NCBI RefSeq assembly: GCF_002078875.1
Contig: NC_034419.1
Location: forward strand, 19,965,516 to 20,029,515
Origin: Numida meleagris
Lineage: Eukaryota; Chordata; Aves; Galliformes; Numididae
DNA: 64,000 nt
Direction: 5' to 3'
Positions 1 to 12,012 of the stretch are shown here, in pieces. The notes under the pieces were generated by a model that did no database searches, was not told the DNA's origin, and saw nothing but the letters and a program-made list of their open reading frames with translations. How positions within the stretch are numbered: position 1 is the stretch's first letter; every line of letters begins with the position of its first letter. The position numbers and the translations under genes are program-made.

Positions 1-634
1 GAGGTTGTAGGAGCTTAGTGACAAAGGGAAACAACTGGGGAGAATATCTAGTCTTAAAATGTAGCTAGAAGAAAGGAGCTATCTGAAGACTCTTGCTTGA
101 AGACAGTAACATGAGGGGAGGCACGAATGTGACCAGTATTGCTGGCTCTTGACACCTGGCAGTAGGGTTAGCAGAATCAGCAATAAAGCAAATATCCATT
201 ATATGTAAACAGTGTTAATATATATCCCTGCCCCCTTCTTCCTCTCCTTCTCTGGTGCCAGGTTATAGGGAGCACCCATTGACAGCGTGGTTAAGCCCAT
301 CAGCATTTTCAATACCTTGGGAGCTGGGTTGCCAGGAGATGGTGGCACCCATCCAGGTATAAGGAAGCCTAACAGCACAGCGAGTACTGTCTATAAAGTC
401 AGGCAGCAGCAAGCCCTAAGTGGGACCTAGACCAAAGGTTCTGCTGCTTGGCAAAACCTGTGATCCCTCCAATGGCCAGAGGTGCCTCCACCACTGTCTA
501 ATTCCTTTAAGAATGGAATGAGTGACTTGTGTTCTCTTACGTCAAGTTTTAGTCCAGGTTATGACTGCATCATGCACTGATAAACGTTTGAGTTCTCTGC
601 AGAAAGTCCATTCAGGTCTACCTGAATTGTTATC

Positions 635-708
635 TTTTTCCTTCTTTCCTTCTTTCCTTCTTTCCTTCTTTCCTTCTTTCCTTCTTTCCTTCTTTCCTTC
701 TTTCCTTC
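635..708. repeat. (TTCCTTCT)n pyrimidine microsatellite
   Basis: Perfect 8-base periodicity of alternating TTCC and TTCT runs directly into the N gap, so its full length is unknown. The plus strand is pure pyrimidine. Confidence 0.95.
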
Positions 709-1301
709 NNNNNNNNNNNNNNNNNNNNNNNNNNNNNNNNNNNNNNNNNNNNNNNNNNNNNNNNNNNNNNNNNNNNNNNNNNNNNNNNNNNNNNNNNNNN
801 NNNNNNNNNNNNNNNNNNNNNNNNNNNNNNNNNNNNNNNNNNNNNNNNNNNNNNNNNNNNNNNNNNNNNNNNNNNNNNNNNNNNNNNNNNNNNNNNNNNN
901 NNNNNNNNNNNNNNNNNNNNNNNNNNNNNNNNNNNNNNNNNNNNNNNNNNNNNNNNNNNNNNNNNNNNNNNNNNNNNNNNNNNNNNNNNNNNNNNNNNNN
1001 NNNNNNNNNNNNNNNNNNNNNNNNNNNNNNNNNNNNNNNNNNNNNNNNNNNNNNNNNNNNNNNNNNNNNNNNNNNNNNNNNNNNNNNNNNNNNNNNNNNN
1101 NNNNNNNNNNNNNNNNNNNNNNNNNNNNNNNNNNNNNNNNNNNNNNNNNNNNNNNNNNNNNNNNNNNNNNNNNNNNNNNNNNNNNNNNNNNNNNNNNNNN
1201 NNNNNNNNNNNNNNNNNNNNNNNNNNNNNNNNNNNNNNNNNNNNNNNNNNNNNNNNNNNNNNNNNNNNNNNNNNNNNNNNNNNNNNNNNNNNNNNNNNNN
1301 N
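709..1301. other. assembly gap (593 N)
   Basis: Continuous N. The left edge is the pyrimidine microsatellite and the right edge is ordinary sequence. Open frames spanning it are artefacts of translating N. Confidence 0.99.
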
Positions 1302-1624
1302 TTTTGGCATGTAATAATTACTATAACCACAACCCTGTGGGAGGCCCTCATTCTGCCAATGCTCTGTTAAGAATCTGCTTGTCCTATGTAGTGTCCGGTG
1401 ACAGAAAACAATGGAAGGCTAGCTAATATTCCAACATATCCAGGCATCTTCCTCAAACTAGTAAGGCAATTCAGAAACTCAGGCCACAACTAGAAGTAGG
1501 TGAAACCTACCAGCAAATGTTGATTGTAGTCCATTTCAAGTTACGAAGCTGAGTTTCTTAAAATCAAGATAATATTGTCTGTATTTTTGACCCTCTTTTT
1601 AAAAGTGGAAATTCTGAGGCTGCT

Positions 1625-1664
1625 AAAAAAAAAAAACAAAAAAACAAAAAAAAACCACCAACAA
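1625..1664. repeat. A-rich simple repeat
   Basis: Runs of A broken by single C, ending in CCACCAACAAC. No adjoining element was recognised, so it is either a simple repeat or the tail of a decayed insertion. Confidence 0.8.
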
Positions 1665-3383
1665 CAAAAAATAGTTCCACCAAAGGGAGCTCAGTTTGAA
1701 TTTACTGTCTAGTCAAATCTATTAAGCTCAGGCTTTAACGGTAAAAAACAGTCATGGAGTTCAGGCTTGAATCCAGCTCAGTGGTAACAGGAAAAATCTG
1801 GGGTTCTACAACCTGGTTTCTGAGCATTTCTCCAGTGAGTGAGGGTTCAGAGGTGAGAGATACTGAGAAAGCCCGTATTTCATTTGATTCAAAGGGTTTG
1901 CTCCTAACAAGAATTCTTATTTTTTCTCTTTGTGGGCAAGCTTAGATACCATGATAGAACATTGAGAGCCTAGTAAAGAACAGCTATGTGTCACTTTCTG
2001 ATAAATTGGAAGGGATTTAATTAAATGAACATATATAAAAGTCAAATGAATGAAGGATGGCCTGGAACCTCTTTTAAAATAGCATAGCGGGAGGATTAAA
2101 AGGTGTGAATCTCCATCATTTTTATAATTTAATGGCATCACTTTTTATAATTTAACTATGTGGAATCATAAAGAAAATAATTAAGAAAACTTAGAGCATT
2201 CCCTGCCTGGGAGTTCTCTGGGTTGTTATTTCATGCCAGTGGACTGAAAAGAATGAAATTAAGTGCTCACTTGACCAGAAAGAGTGGATTTTCACAGTTA
2301 GTCTTTCACAGAAGAATCAAATCCAGCAGATGATTTCTGATGACAAATGCTCAGCTTCTCAAGGTTTAAGGTACTCTCTTTGTTATTTGTTTGCATTTTA
2401 AAATGAAGTTGATGATGTCAAAAATACCTCAGCATATGCGATTGGCTACAATTAAAATTGTTTACAGAACAGGGATTCCAGTAGGTCCCCAAAATTTCTC
2501 CACATTCATGTGAATCTAGTCCCCAGGCGACACATCTGTTGACACAATTCCTGGAAAAGTGTGTATAAAGCTGTTTTTTTAAAAATACTTTTACTTATAA
2601 AAATGAACCTTAGGAAAAAAAATCGGCTGCAAACTGGAAATCTTTCGATTCTCCAGCAAGGAGGTTAGGAGAAAGAAAGTGAGAAAAAAATGAAACATCC
2701 TGCTTGCATTTTCATACAGGAATTCACTACTTTTGACAAGGAAAGGCAGAAAGTAGAATACAGCTTGATACAAAATAAAATTATGCTCATCTGGACACAG
2801 AGAGGACATTTTACCATCTAGGTTATTTCATGTCTGCATTTGAACTAAGTTTCCCTGAGGAGGGCTAAACAAGAAATCAAGCCAACAAACCCCAGAGGGT
2901 TATTTTTAATGTCTGCAAATATGTTTTTTATGAATTCAAATTCAGCTCCTGGTAGGCCAGCCCAAAACAGTTGTTTTAACAAGATTAGCTAATTTCCAAA
3001 TCCATGGTACTGTTTTTGGCATCCAGACCAACACGTCTTTGCCAATTCTCCTGAGTAACTGTGCTTCTGAACTCTCTCGTGTTGTATAGCCTCTCTGTGT
3101 TGTCCTGAGGATTTTGCTCCAAAAGATATATCACTTCACTGGGGAGCTGGACAACTTCTTTGCACTTTGTCACTAGAGAGACAGGCTTTGACAGGGCAGC
3201 TAGTGTTCCCTTGGCACCCAGAAGATTTGCATGAAAATACAACAAAATGAGGCAGGAGCAGCAGAGTGGGAAACACCATCCTCTGTCCTCTGTAGAGATA
3301 CCAGCACTTTCAGAGACAAGAACGGTGGATAGATGGAATTTATCCCACCCTCCTATCCTCAGTTACAGTGAGCTGGAAGCCCT

Positions 3384-3426
3384 TGTTTTTTTTTTTTTGT
3401 TTTTTTTTTTGTTTGTTTGTTTTTTC
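3384..3426. repeat. T-rich simple repeat
   Basis: Two T runs separated by G, followed by GTTTGTTTG. Low complexity, with no flanking structure seen. Confidence 0.85.
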
Positions 3427-5694
3427 TGACACAATCTGAAACAAGAGCTATCTGGGACCTTGAAAGATTCCTGTATCACTATTATTCTGTGACTATACAG
3501 GAGAAAGAGAACAGTTAAAGATATTTGTAACCTTTTTTTCAGGACTCTGCACTGACCGTTTTCCCTATATAATTACTCTTACCTGGCCCATGTTTATGGC
3601 TTCACACAGTTTGCAGTTCCAAGGCTGTTAGATGGTGGAAAGAGTTCTGATTTTAGGTTCCCACTGACCCCCCAGATCAGTTGTCTCTTTTTAGGAGTCT
3701 GGGTCTTGGGGACAGATGCGACACACAGGGTTTGACAGCATGGTTCCCAAGACTCCTTTAGTCTGTCCAAAGTGATGCCTGCAGTATGTTTGGCCCATTT
3801 GAGACTACAAGAACAAAGAAACTCAGAGTTCCCTCCATGCCACTTCACTTTTCCTGGTCCAGCATACAAGCACAGGCTCCTGAATTGGAATACTAAGCAA
3901 AAGGCTTAGCCAAGGATGAAACTGCTGCTGCTCCAACCTCTTTTAAGACTCTGTAACTACAGCCCAATAGACTGCAGGATGACTAATCCTCCTATGGCCA
4001 GAATTATACTAGGAAGCTCATGTTATGTCTACTTTTCTGGCCTGCTTTGGCAGGCTAAATATATGTGTAATATAATTCATTAGCCAGCTTGGAAATACAT
4101 CTGTTTTAAGACAGTTCCTTAGAAGCTTGTGGAAGTGAGATCTTCTGCGTGCTGTGATCCTTGCTCACAATTAGCTTGGTAAACAAGGCTGATTAAACAA
4201 CTAGACGTGTGCTGATGTTCTCTACCAGCCATGTGAAGAGATCTGGTTTGTATTTACCTTAAGAGCAGGAGGGATACTTTCAGATAGACTCCGAAGCATA
4301 CACTTGTTCTATAAGTGCAGCCTTCTGCTGTGACAGCTAAATTGTGTGGCTACCACATCACAAGAGAACAATAAAAAGGTGTGAGATGCAGTAAGGGAAA
4401 GAATTAGAAAAACATCATTTCCTAGTGTCTTCGGTAAAAAAATACAAAAATGATGAAGAAGCAGCTTTGAATTTCCTTCCAAGTGCTTGGTGACTGTATG
4501 CACTTCTCATATGGACACAAGCCGCTATTTTCTTTCCATTCTAAACTGACATCACAACTAAGGGATGCTGAGAAACCTCACCAGCTTTGGTAACACACTA
4601 GTGTATGCTCTATAAATGCTAATGGCTTGCCAGCTAATAGAACTAGAAAGGAAAATATTTTTCATTTAACAGCTTTAAAGGCTTTTCCCTTTCCAAAACA
4701 ATGTGAAAACAGCCAAAAAATTTCATGCATCTCAGAGAGATACACGTTGAAGCTCCCATACATTCTCAAAGATTAGGTTGCTTATGACCATTTTATTTGT
4801 TTCAAGTTAGCAAATTGCTCAAACCATAGTTAATTCCACTGGTACTAGTGGCAGCTCAGCACTCTGCATGATACACCTAAAAGTGATACAGCATGCAGGG
4901 AAAACAAAGGAAACTATTTCAGAGATTAAAGCAACAACAATCTCATTTGCACTTCACTGCCGTTCTGTCTGCAGTTTCTTTTTTAGTCTCAAGAGCTGGT
5001 GCCCTGGTGAGGGCAAAATTCTGCTCCCCTCTCTTTACACCTGCCCTCAGACAAAGCTTCTGGGAATGGCAGAAGAGATTAAGTCTCCCTAGAATCAGTA
5101 TACATAATGCTTCAAGTGTCCTTAACAGAATTGACCCTTACTCTGCCATTGACTTGGTTTTGGAGGAGCCATCTGTGCAGGCTCTTACACATGCCCATGA
5201 TCAGTCACAAACCGTCTATAATCTGGAAGCCCTGTAGCTATGCTGACACTCACAGACCAGGCCAAAATGAGTGGCTGAGAGAGGTGTAGGAAATAAAGGT
5301 TTACCATATTCCTATGCAACCTCAGTTCCTGGGACTTAAATCGTCAGGCTTTAGAAAAACATACCAATTTATTACATAAGTACCAAATGGACTGTACAGC
5401 AGGTGTTTGTACTCAAGAGAGACATTAGGTTGTTGATAGTCTTATATTAGGTTTTAAGAACTGAAGAAAATATCTGTGAAAACCAAAGATAAATTTATGC
5501 CTAAAACTACCTGATGCTATTTCTTTAATAACTGAACTGTTAGTCAGCTCACTGGAGATTAAAACATCTTTGTATGGCCTTAAACTGTGGTCACGTTTCC
5601 TCAATCTCCTTCATAATTTGTTCAAGAGCTGTTTTATTCATCAGAAATCTGTAAAATAAACCCAATCATGAGCATATTTTTCAATGATGAGTGA

Positions 5695-5850
5695 ATTTTG
5701 AGATGGCAGAGACCTATTAAATCATTTGCTCCATCTCCCAGCCAATGTATAACCTGTCTGAACAATGTATTTGTCATTGTTTTATTCAGTGTAGCTTTTA
5801 AATTCTCAGAACTGCAGTCAGATCCTTCTGCTGAGTGAGAAGTTTGTCCC
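5695..5850 (-). repeat. possible ancient CR1/L3-like LINE 3' fragment
   Basis: Minus-strand text resembles the diverged LINE 3' regions common in amniotes: the plus strand reads GGCAGAGACCTATTAAATCA, then CATCTCCCAGCCAATG, then TAGCTTTTAAATTCTCA. Heavily decayed; this is a pattern impression, not an alignment. It lies about 120 bp downstream of exon 3 within intron 3. Confidence 0.35.
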
Positions 5851-5970
5851 GACATTTACGTCTGGCCCTTCTTACTGTCTGTGTTGCCTCCACTGTCTAT
5901 CTTAGTACTGCAGTTCCTTGTTTCAGCTACATGTTACAGGGGTAAATTGTTGCTAGTGCAGCTCTTTTAC

Positions 5971-6100
5971 CTTGTTGATGAGGCTGGGATCACTTTGGCT
6001 GCTCTTCTCATCTTCTGAACTCTTCTGTTCCTCATCTGATGTGATAACCTCCACAGGTATCACAGAGACCGGGCATACCTTATAAGGCTCAGTGTAGGCA
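5971..6100 (-). CDS. FGD5: FGD5 exon 3 (linker before the RhoGEF domain)
   Basis: This 130-nt exon lies between a pyrimidine-rich acceptor (TTTCTCTTTACAG) and a good donor (AAG|GTAAAAG), read on the minus strand. Joined after the AG that ends the large exon, it completes a Ser codon and gives 44 residues starting SAYTEPYKVCP, then an acidic serine-rich stretch (TSDEEQKSSEDEKSS), ending SLINK in phase 0. The same order, large exon then AYTEPYKVCP then an acidic SDEEQ segment, is known in vertebrate FGD5, where the DH domain follows soon after. It is too short to appear as a long open frame. Exon boundaries are inferred from splice consensus and phase; the reading frame has no stop. The exon belongs to the cytoplasmic linker between the long disordered N-terminal half and the catalytic DH-PH-FYVE-PH half of this Cdc42 exchange factor. 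Confidence 0.93.
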
Positions 6101-7419
6101 CTGTAAAGAGAAAGAACAGATCAGCTCACCAACAGCATTCTGTTACCTGCTATTGCTCAGACATAACAAATCCACACATTGTCCAGAACTAACCAGTCAG
6201 AGGGCAGGATATCCCTGCAGACCTTCTAAGCTTGGAAAGCAAGTTTTCTTAAGCTTTGCTTTTTGCGACCTGGATCAACAACCATTTAGGCAAGTAGACA
6301 GATGTAAACATAGCAGTGGGAAGGTAGCTGAATTTGTACAAGCTTCCCTAGAGGATCACTGCCTCAGCTTAGTTTGGAACAAAAATTTGACTGGGTTCAT
6401 ACTTGATTGCAACAATAACTGCTTTGTTCTTCCCTAGACGACTCCTCAAAATTGATGTAATAAAACCGTACTAACATTTCAGTGCTTGTTAGAAATGGAA
6501 TTTAAATATTGTCACAATGTAACAATTGGTTTTCTGAGAAAAAGTATCAAAAGAATAAGAAAAGTGTAATTATAAAGGCATTACAGCATGAGATACTCAA
6601 ATCTCATAATCCTTGAGTTGTTTCAAGGGAATCTGAATTCAGCTCCAGAAATGCAGAGAAAGTAATGTGATAAAAGTGTAGAATCTGGTGCATCATACAG
6701 GCCAGGGACTTCCCAGTATAACTTTTCTTTCAGGAAAAAAAAAAGATTTTTAAAATTAAAATTGCTAGTGATTTCAAATTCTCCACAAAGCATGACTAAA
6801 GCTATGTTCTCCAGATAGTCACTGCCTTTTGTGTTCAAAAGGTGCCCAGCTCCAAATTCCAGACACATGATCTGATTAAACCTTTGTCTCCTGGATTGGA
6901 GGCAGCCTTCTAAATTTGGTTACTGTGCAGGTACTTACAGATTTTATTGAAGTTATCCATATTCCTTGTCTTTTACATGAGATAGGTGAATGTCTTGGTA
7001 TCTTACTATGCCACGTCTCCTATCACTTAATCATGCTAAAATCCCTGAACTTCATCCAGTTATCTATTAGCATCATCCAATTTACTAACCATTTTAGTAC
7101 CAGCTTTTACTACTAACCAGTGTTAGTACTGTTCTTGGTACTGCAACACAAGACTTGATTTTGCATTATTGGTAAAAGGAGTGACATGCATAACAGTAAC
7201 AACACCCATGTACTACCACCTGACTTTATTCTGTTTTGATACTCAAGCATCAGATTAGCGATTTTGGCCCTGTTATCATTGTGGGAGCATGCAGGTAAAC
7301 ACCACAGAGGCCCTAAGTCTTTTACAGAGTTCCAGGAGTAGGTTCCAGCATTCAGCCAACAAGACAAGTCATTATCTTGAGAGATAAAACCTGACATTTG
7401 TGGGTATTACAGTAGGCTG

Positions 7420-7660
7420 CTGGGGAGGCTCAGGTTGGATATAAGGAAAAGGTTCTTCACTGGGTACTGGTGGTTGAGCACTGGAATGGGCTCCCTCGGG
7501 AAGTGGTCAGGACACCAAGCCTGACAGATTTCAGGTTGGAAAATGCCCTCAGACCCATGGTTTAATTTTTAGGTGGTCCTGTGTGGAGCCAGGAGCTGGA
7601 CTTGATAATCCTTGAGAGTCTCTTCCAATTTCAGATATTCTGATTCTGTGATTCTATAAA
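7420..7660 (+). mobile_element. CR1 LINE 3' fragment
   Basis: Begins GGGGAGGCTCAGGTTGGATAT, then AGGAAAAGGTTCTTCACTGG, and ends in the typical avian CR1 3' terminus, with GATATTCTGATTCTGTGATT followed by CTATA. This is the 3'-UTR and C-terminal edge of the reverse transcriptase region, 5' truncated as usual. Confidence 0.9.
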
Positions 7661-10600
7661 TGCCTGGCCAACCAGATTGGTCTGGAACACAAGCACAACT
7701 TATTTAATGTATATGATTTCTTTAGTCCTCATTTCCTCTGAAATGTTATTAATTTGCATTGGCAGCTCTGCTTTATTTCTTTAATTTTCTTTGGTCCTAG
7801 CTGTGAGGAAATCTAATGCCTCAAAGTGAATGCTAGAGTGACAAGCAGCTGGGCAAAAATGAGTTAATGCAAGTGGGAGGGCAGTAAGAGACTCCCAGGG
7901 CCACTGACAAGACTTAGATTTCCTTTCAGAAACTCCCTACATTTCTGCCTTCACTTTCAAACTGCAAAGAGTGGTCTGTGTCTCCCATGCAGGTTTGGCT
8001 GTCTACCTTTCCTTTGTGTGCAGAGGCAAGCAGCTTAAGCAAGCTGCCCAGTGCATTTGCCAGCAGCTGCACTGTTCCTCACCATTGTCTTCTTTTGTTT
8101 ATTATTGGTGTCTGCAGTTTTTCAGTGTGGGTGGCAACATAGTACTTCCGAAACACTGCCTAGCTACAGCAACAAAGGGGCCGCTGTGGATCAGCTCCAC
8201 CCCTCATTTCTCCACTTTTATTGATGCTAAGTGCTTTATTATTGAACCCAAAGAGGAGACCTGCATGCTCCCAGACCCTGGCAAACATGTGACTCTAAAG
8301 CCAACCTGTCCCACTGACCAGCAGTGATAAATTAGAGCCTCACAATGCAGAGTCACAGATTGCTCATTTCAATAGCAATATGTTTGGCTGAAACTGAAGA
8401 CACGTGAGTTGTTACAGAAGGTGTATTTAGATAAAACTGTTTTGCTTCAAGGGGCAGTTCTTAGCTGGAACTCCTACTCCCAGCTGATACCCGTATTCAG
8501 GTCTATCCTCAGGCTCAGTAGAGCATTTGGAATATTCTCATTATCATCCTATAACCTTTTCCCTCACTAATAAATGGATATTATTAACCTGAAAGGGGTC
8601 AGGCAGGGGGCAAGACAGAAAAAGGCATTACCACTGATTCACTGGGCTTTGCTTCAAGCCATCTCAAACTCTTTCTTCACTTCTGCTTTTATCTTGTAAT
8701 TCATGTAAACTTCTCAACTGTTCTTTTGACCTCTTTGCTTCATCCTTGTTCTTTATCTAGCCCTAGTCCATTCTCCATGCCTCAGTGCTAGTGGAAATTT
8801 TTCTACTTAGAAGAAGTTATTGTAGCTGTCTGCCAAAGGAAATCCCTTTGCAGCTTGCAGTCTCTCATACTGCTCCCTCCAAGAGCTGAAGAATACAAAA
8901 TGTCAGTAAAGCAAATAAAAGTGAGCAATGCTGGCACCTGGTAGTTTGAAATCGAATGTATGACTTAGTGAATGCATGGTCTGCCTTTGCATAGAGGTGA
9001 GAACACCTGCTTCTCAGGACACATTTTCACACACAGAATTATGGTACAGAGTGCCAGCTGTGCTAAGTGATGACAGATCTAATTGCTGCCTGGGTGTTTT
9101 GTTTAATATCAGTGCACAGGTAGTTTATTCCCTAACATGACTCATCAGCAAACAGCATGCTACTCCTGTTTTGCAGTTTCTCCTCCCACTCCAGATGAGC
9201 ACGCAGCTTCTACTGCTGTTGCAAAAAGCACGCTGATCAGTGTATTCTGTCATCCTCAGGCGCATTCTGCATAGGGGCCCCAGAGCCCATAGGGGCAGTC
9301 ATTAAGTAACTAAAGAACTAATCTGTACTTTATCTCCTACAGAAACCATTCTGGGCACAGTGGATGCTGAGTTTCTCCATACTCGTGTGTGCATCTGCCA
9401 GGTCTTATTCCACTAAATGCAGGAACCTGACCCATGAAAAAAAAAACATACATGACAGAAGAGTCAAGTCCTGACCTGCCCCAAGGGCCTCTTGAATGTT
9501 ACTTTGTCCCATTAGTTATAGCAACAGTTGACAAAATTACTTCATCTTATATAAGGATAAAGTAAATAAAGATGCCTATAAAGTGCTATATTTTTCTGGG
9601 CGTTTCCAACAGCCTTGGTGGGCCTCCTTAGTGCATGACACCATGAATCAAAGAAAATACTGTATGTTAGAATGCAGTGTACTCTAAGGCAAAGTATTCT
9701 TCAGGACTTTTGCAGATCCCACGTCTTTCACATTATGGCTGCTGAGATGCACTTTCCTATTTAATTCACCAATACCTGTGAACTGTCTGCACTACTAAGC
9801 AAAAACACACAACTATTTCAATTACTTGTTGCTCGTGCTACACCTATGATTTCTTTTTTTTTTTGCAAAAGTTTGTCTACTACAAGGCTCATGCCACAGA
9901 GAGGCTCTTCTTTGTCCTCTCCAAGCAATGGCCTGAGCATCATCAAGTAATTGTTCTGTAGACTGGGAAGACTCTGATGACAAACTTAGCTATCCAAAGT
10001 GCATCATATGCTTACAGTGATGATATCCTGGTGATACCATTTGCACACTTTGGCTGCTGATCTCTGCTACCTGGCAAAGCTGAAAAGATAATCTCTTTTT
10101 CAATTCTCTCTTCCTTCCCACAACCCTCCAAAAAAATGAAAAAATAAAAAAAGCAATCTAACCGTGACTGAGCATACATGTTTTATCTGGACTGATTTGG
10201 CCGTTTCTGCTTATCAGTGTCTGCAATTTAAAAAATGAACTTTGCAGAAGACTCTCAAATTCCAACTTGTTATGCTAGAATCAGTTTCAAATTTGCCCAC
10301 TTAATGTATTCACGATTATTTTATTTCAGAACCTCTGTGACAAGAAATCTGAAAATGTGATGCTTCCTAACAGGGATGGATAATGATAATAACTACTAAT
10401 CATTAAAGTAGTAATGAATGTCCCTGATGTATTTTTGAAATGACAAGTGATTTATACTTTCCTCCTGAAGGGGGACAGATGGAGAGGTGTGAATGAGCTA
10501 TGATTTTGGGGTTTTGTAGATATTCTGGCCACATAAACTGTACAGTTACAAATGCATCCCTTCTGCAACCATTCATATTTAATGCTGGTTATTTTTTAAG

Positions 10601-11390
10601 GACAATAGGTCCAATTTCTCTGAGCCCACAGGTACTGCAATGACAAATTGCTAAGACCTGCTGGTCAGAGCTGTCTCTTTGGATCCTGCTGTTCATTTCA
10701 TCCCACCTGTAAATGATGGACACACTGCACTGTCCTCTTACTTCTATGCCATTGACAGCTTTTTTTAAGTTGAAATGTCTGCCGATGAAAAACCATTCAT
10801 GCTAGCTGAAAAAATCAAACTGGGAAAAACTTTTTTTAATGCTTTTGAACCAAAAGCCAGATTTTGGGATGCAACTGTTTGTGGCCGCAATTTTGTAGCA
10901 CCCTAATGCAAAACAGCTTCTGCTTATTAATGGAAAATATCTGATAAGCTGCCAAATTTTTATTTAATTTTTTTACACTATTCCTGTTTCTAAAATTGTA
11001 CTTCCCCAAGTACAGAGGAAGGTAAGTACAAAATAGCACAACACTTGTTCTCCTTAATTTGCAGATGGGATTTTAATTACTCAACATTTTCCTCATTAAA
11101 AATTCTTCAGAGAATGAGCTAGCAGCAGCAAGAGACTATGGTGCAGTATGGCTCTGAGCTCTGAAGCTAACTCAGCACAAATGAAAGCAAGAGCAAGGCA
11201 GACACAGGAAAAGCTCAGTAGGCTTATTAACAGTTTAGCCAGTCTCTATCCTTACTTGCTCAGCCTTTCTGCAATTTGTAATTGTTTGTCTCAGCAGACA
11301 TGGAATTAAGTTTCTTTCTCTCTCAGAAGATAAATGACTGCATTATGTTAGTGTAAGAACACATTATAATTTGGGAAGAATGCCTCAGTA

Positions 11391-11430
11391 TATTGGTCTG
11401 GTAATCATTATATTGGTCTGGAAATCATTA
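11391..11430. repeat. 20-bp tandem repeat, two units
   Basis: TATTGGTCTGGTAATCATTA is followed immediately by the same 20-mer with one change (T to A). A short local duplication. Confidence 0.9.
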
Positions 11431-11750
11431 TGAATGGCATTATTAAAAGCTCATACAGTAGCAAAACTTGCAATATTGCCCAACTGTTGAATGGGCTTTG
11501 TTTATAGGATGCTTGCAATCCAGTGACACTGGCTTTTGTTTAAAAACACATCCCTAAATACTATGGGTCGCCTCTGCCCTTGGGATGTGCAACAGTGTGT
11601 TTGTGCCACTCTCCTCATTTTGCCTTTCTTCAGCCAGTCCAGCAGCACTCAGGTCTTCACTTGTGAGACTGTTCTGTACTGTCATACAGCTCCTGGGGAT
11701 TACACATTTCTTAACAGCCAGGCTGGAGCTTTGTGGGACAGTCAACTTTA

Positions 11751-12012
11751 GAATCATAGAATCACAGAATCAGCTAGGTTGGAAAAGACCTGCAAGATCA
11801 TCCAGTCCAACCATCCACCTACCACCAATAACCCCACTAAACCATGTCTCTCAACGCTATATCTAAATGTTTCTTGAACACCTCCAGGGACAGTGACTCA
11901 ACCACCTCCCTGGGCAGCCCATTCCAGCACCTGACCACTCTTTCAGAAAAGTAGTATTTCCTAATGTCCAGCCTAAATCTCCCCTGGCGCAACTTGAGGC
12001 CATAAGTTCTTT
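11751..12012 (-). mobile_element. CR1 LINE 3' fragment, reverse orientation
   Basis: The plus strand starts with the inverted CR1 terminus (AGAATCATAGAATCACAGAA), then GGTTGGAAAAGACCTGCAAG, ATCATCCAGTCCAACCATCC and further on CCCATTCCAGCACCTGACCA. Close relative of the copy at 17.8-18.6 kb, but shorter and inverted. Confidence 0.93.

Larger units (their letters stand above)
1..5970 (-). other. FGD5: FGD5 intron 3, 5' part (runs off left edge)
   Basis: Everything left of the exon-3 donor (GT at 5969-5970 read on the minus strand) is intron. I looked on the minus strand for the next FGD5 exon, which should open the DH (RhoGEF) domain, and did not find it, although 593 bases are N. Contents are AT-rich unique DNA, a pyrimidine microsatellite beside the assembly gap, A- and T-rich runs and one possible ancient LINE fragment. 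Small open frames such as 2985-3245 minus and 4893-5237 plus match nothing I recognise and have no splice context. Confidence 0.75.

Noticed and set aside
522..1370. Long open frames on both strands across the gap
   Set aside because: Made of N and microsatellite.
2985..3245. 86-codon minus-strand frame in intron 3 that looked protein-like
   Set aside because: It lacks resemblance to the FGD5 DH domain or to any transposase I know, and has no convincing splice sites.
7971..8327. 118-codon plus-strand frame in FGD5 intron 2 as a nested gene
   Set aside because: No promoter, no recognisable domain and ordinary AT-rich surroundings; chance length for a 64-kb window.
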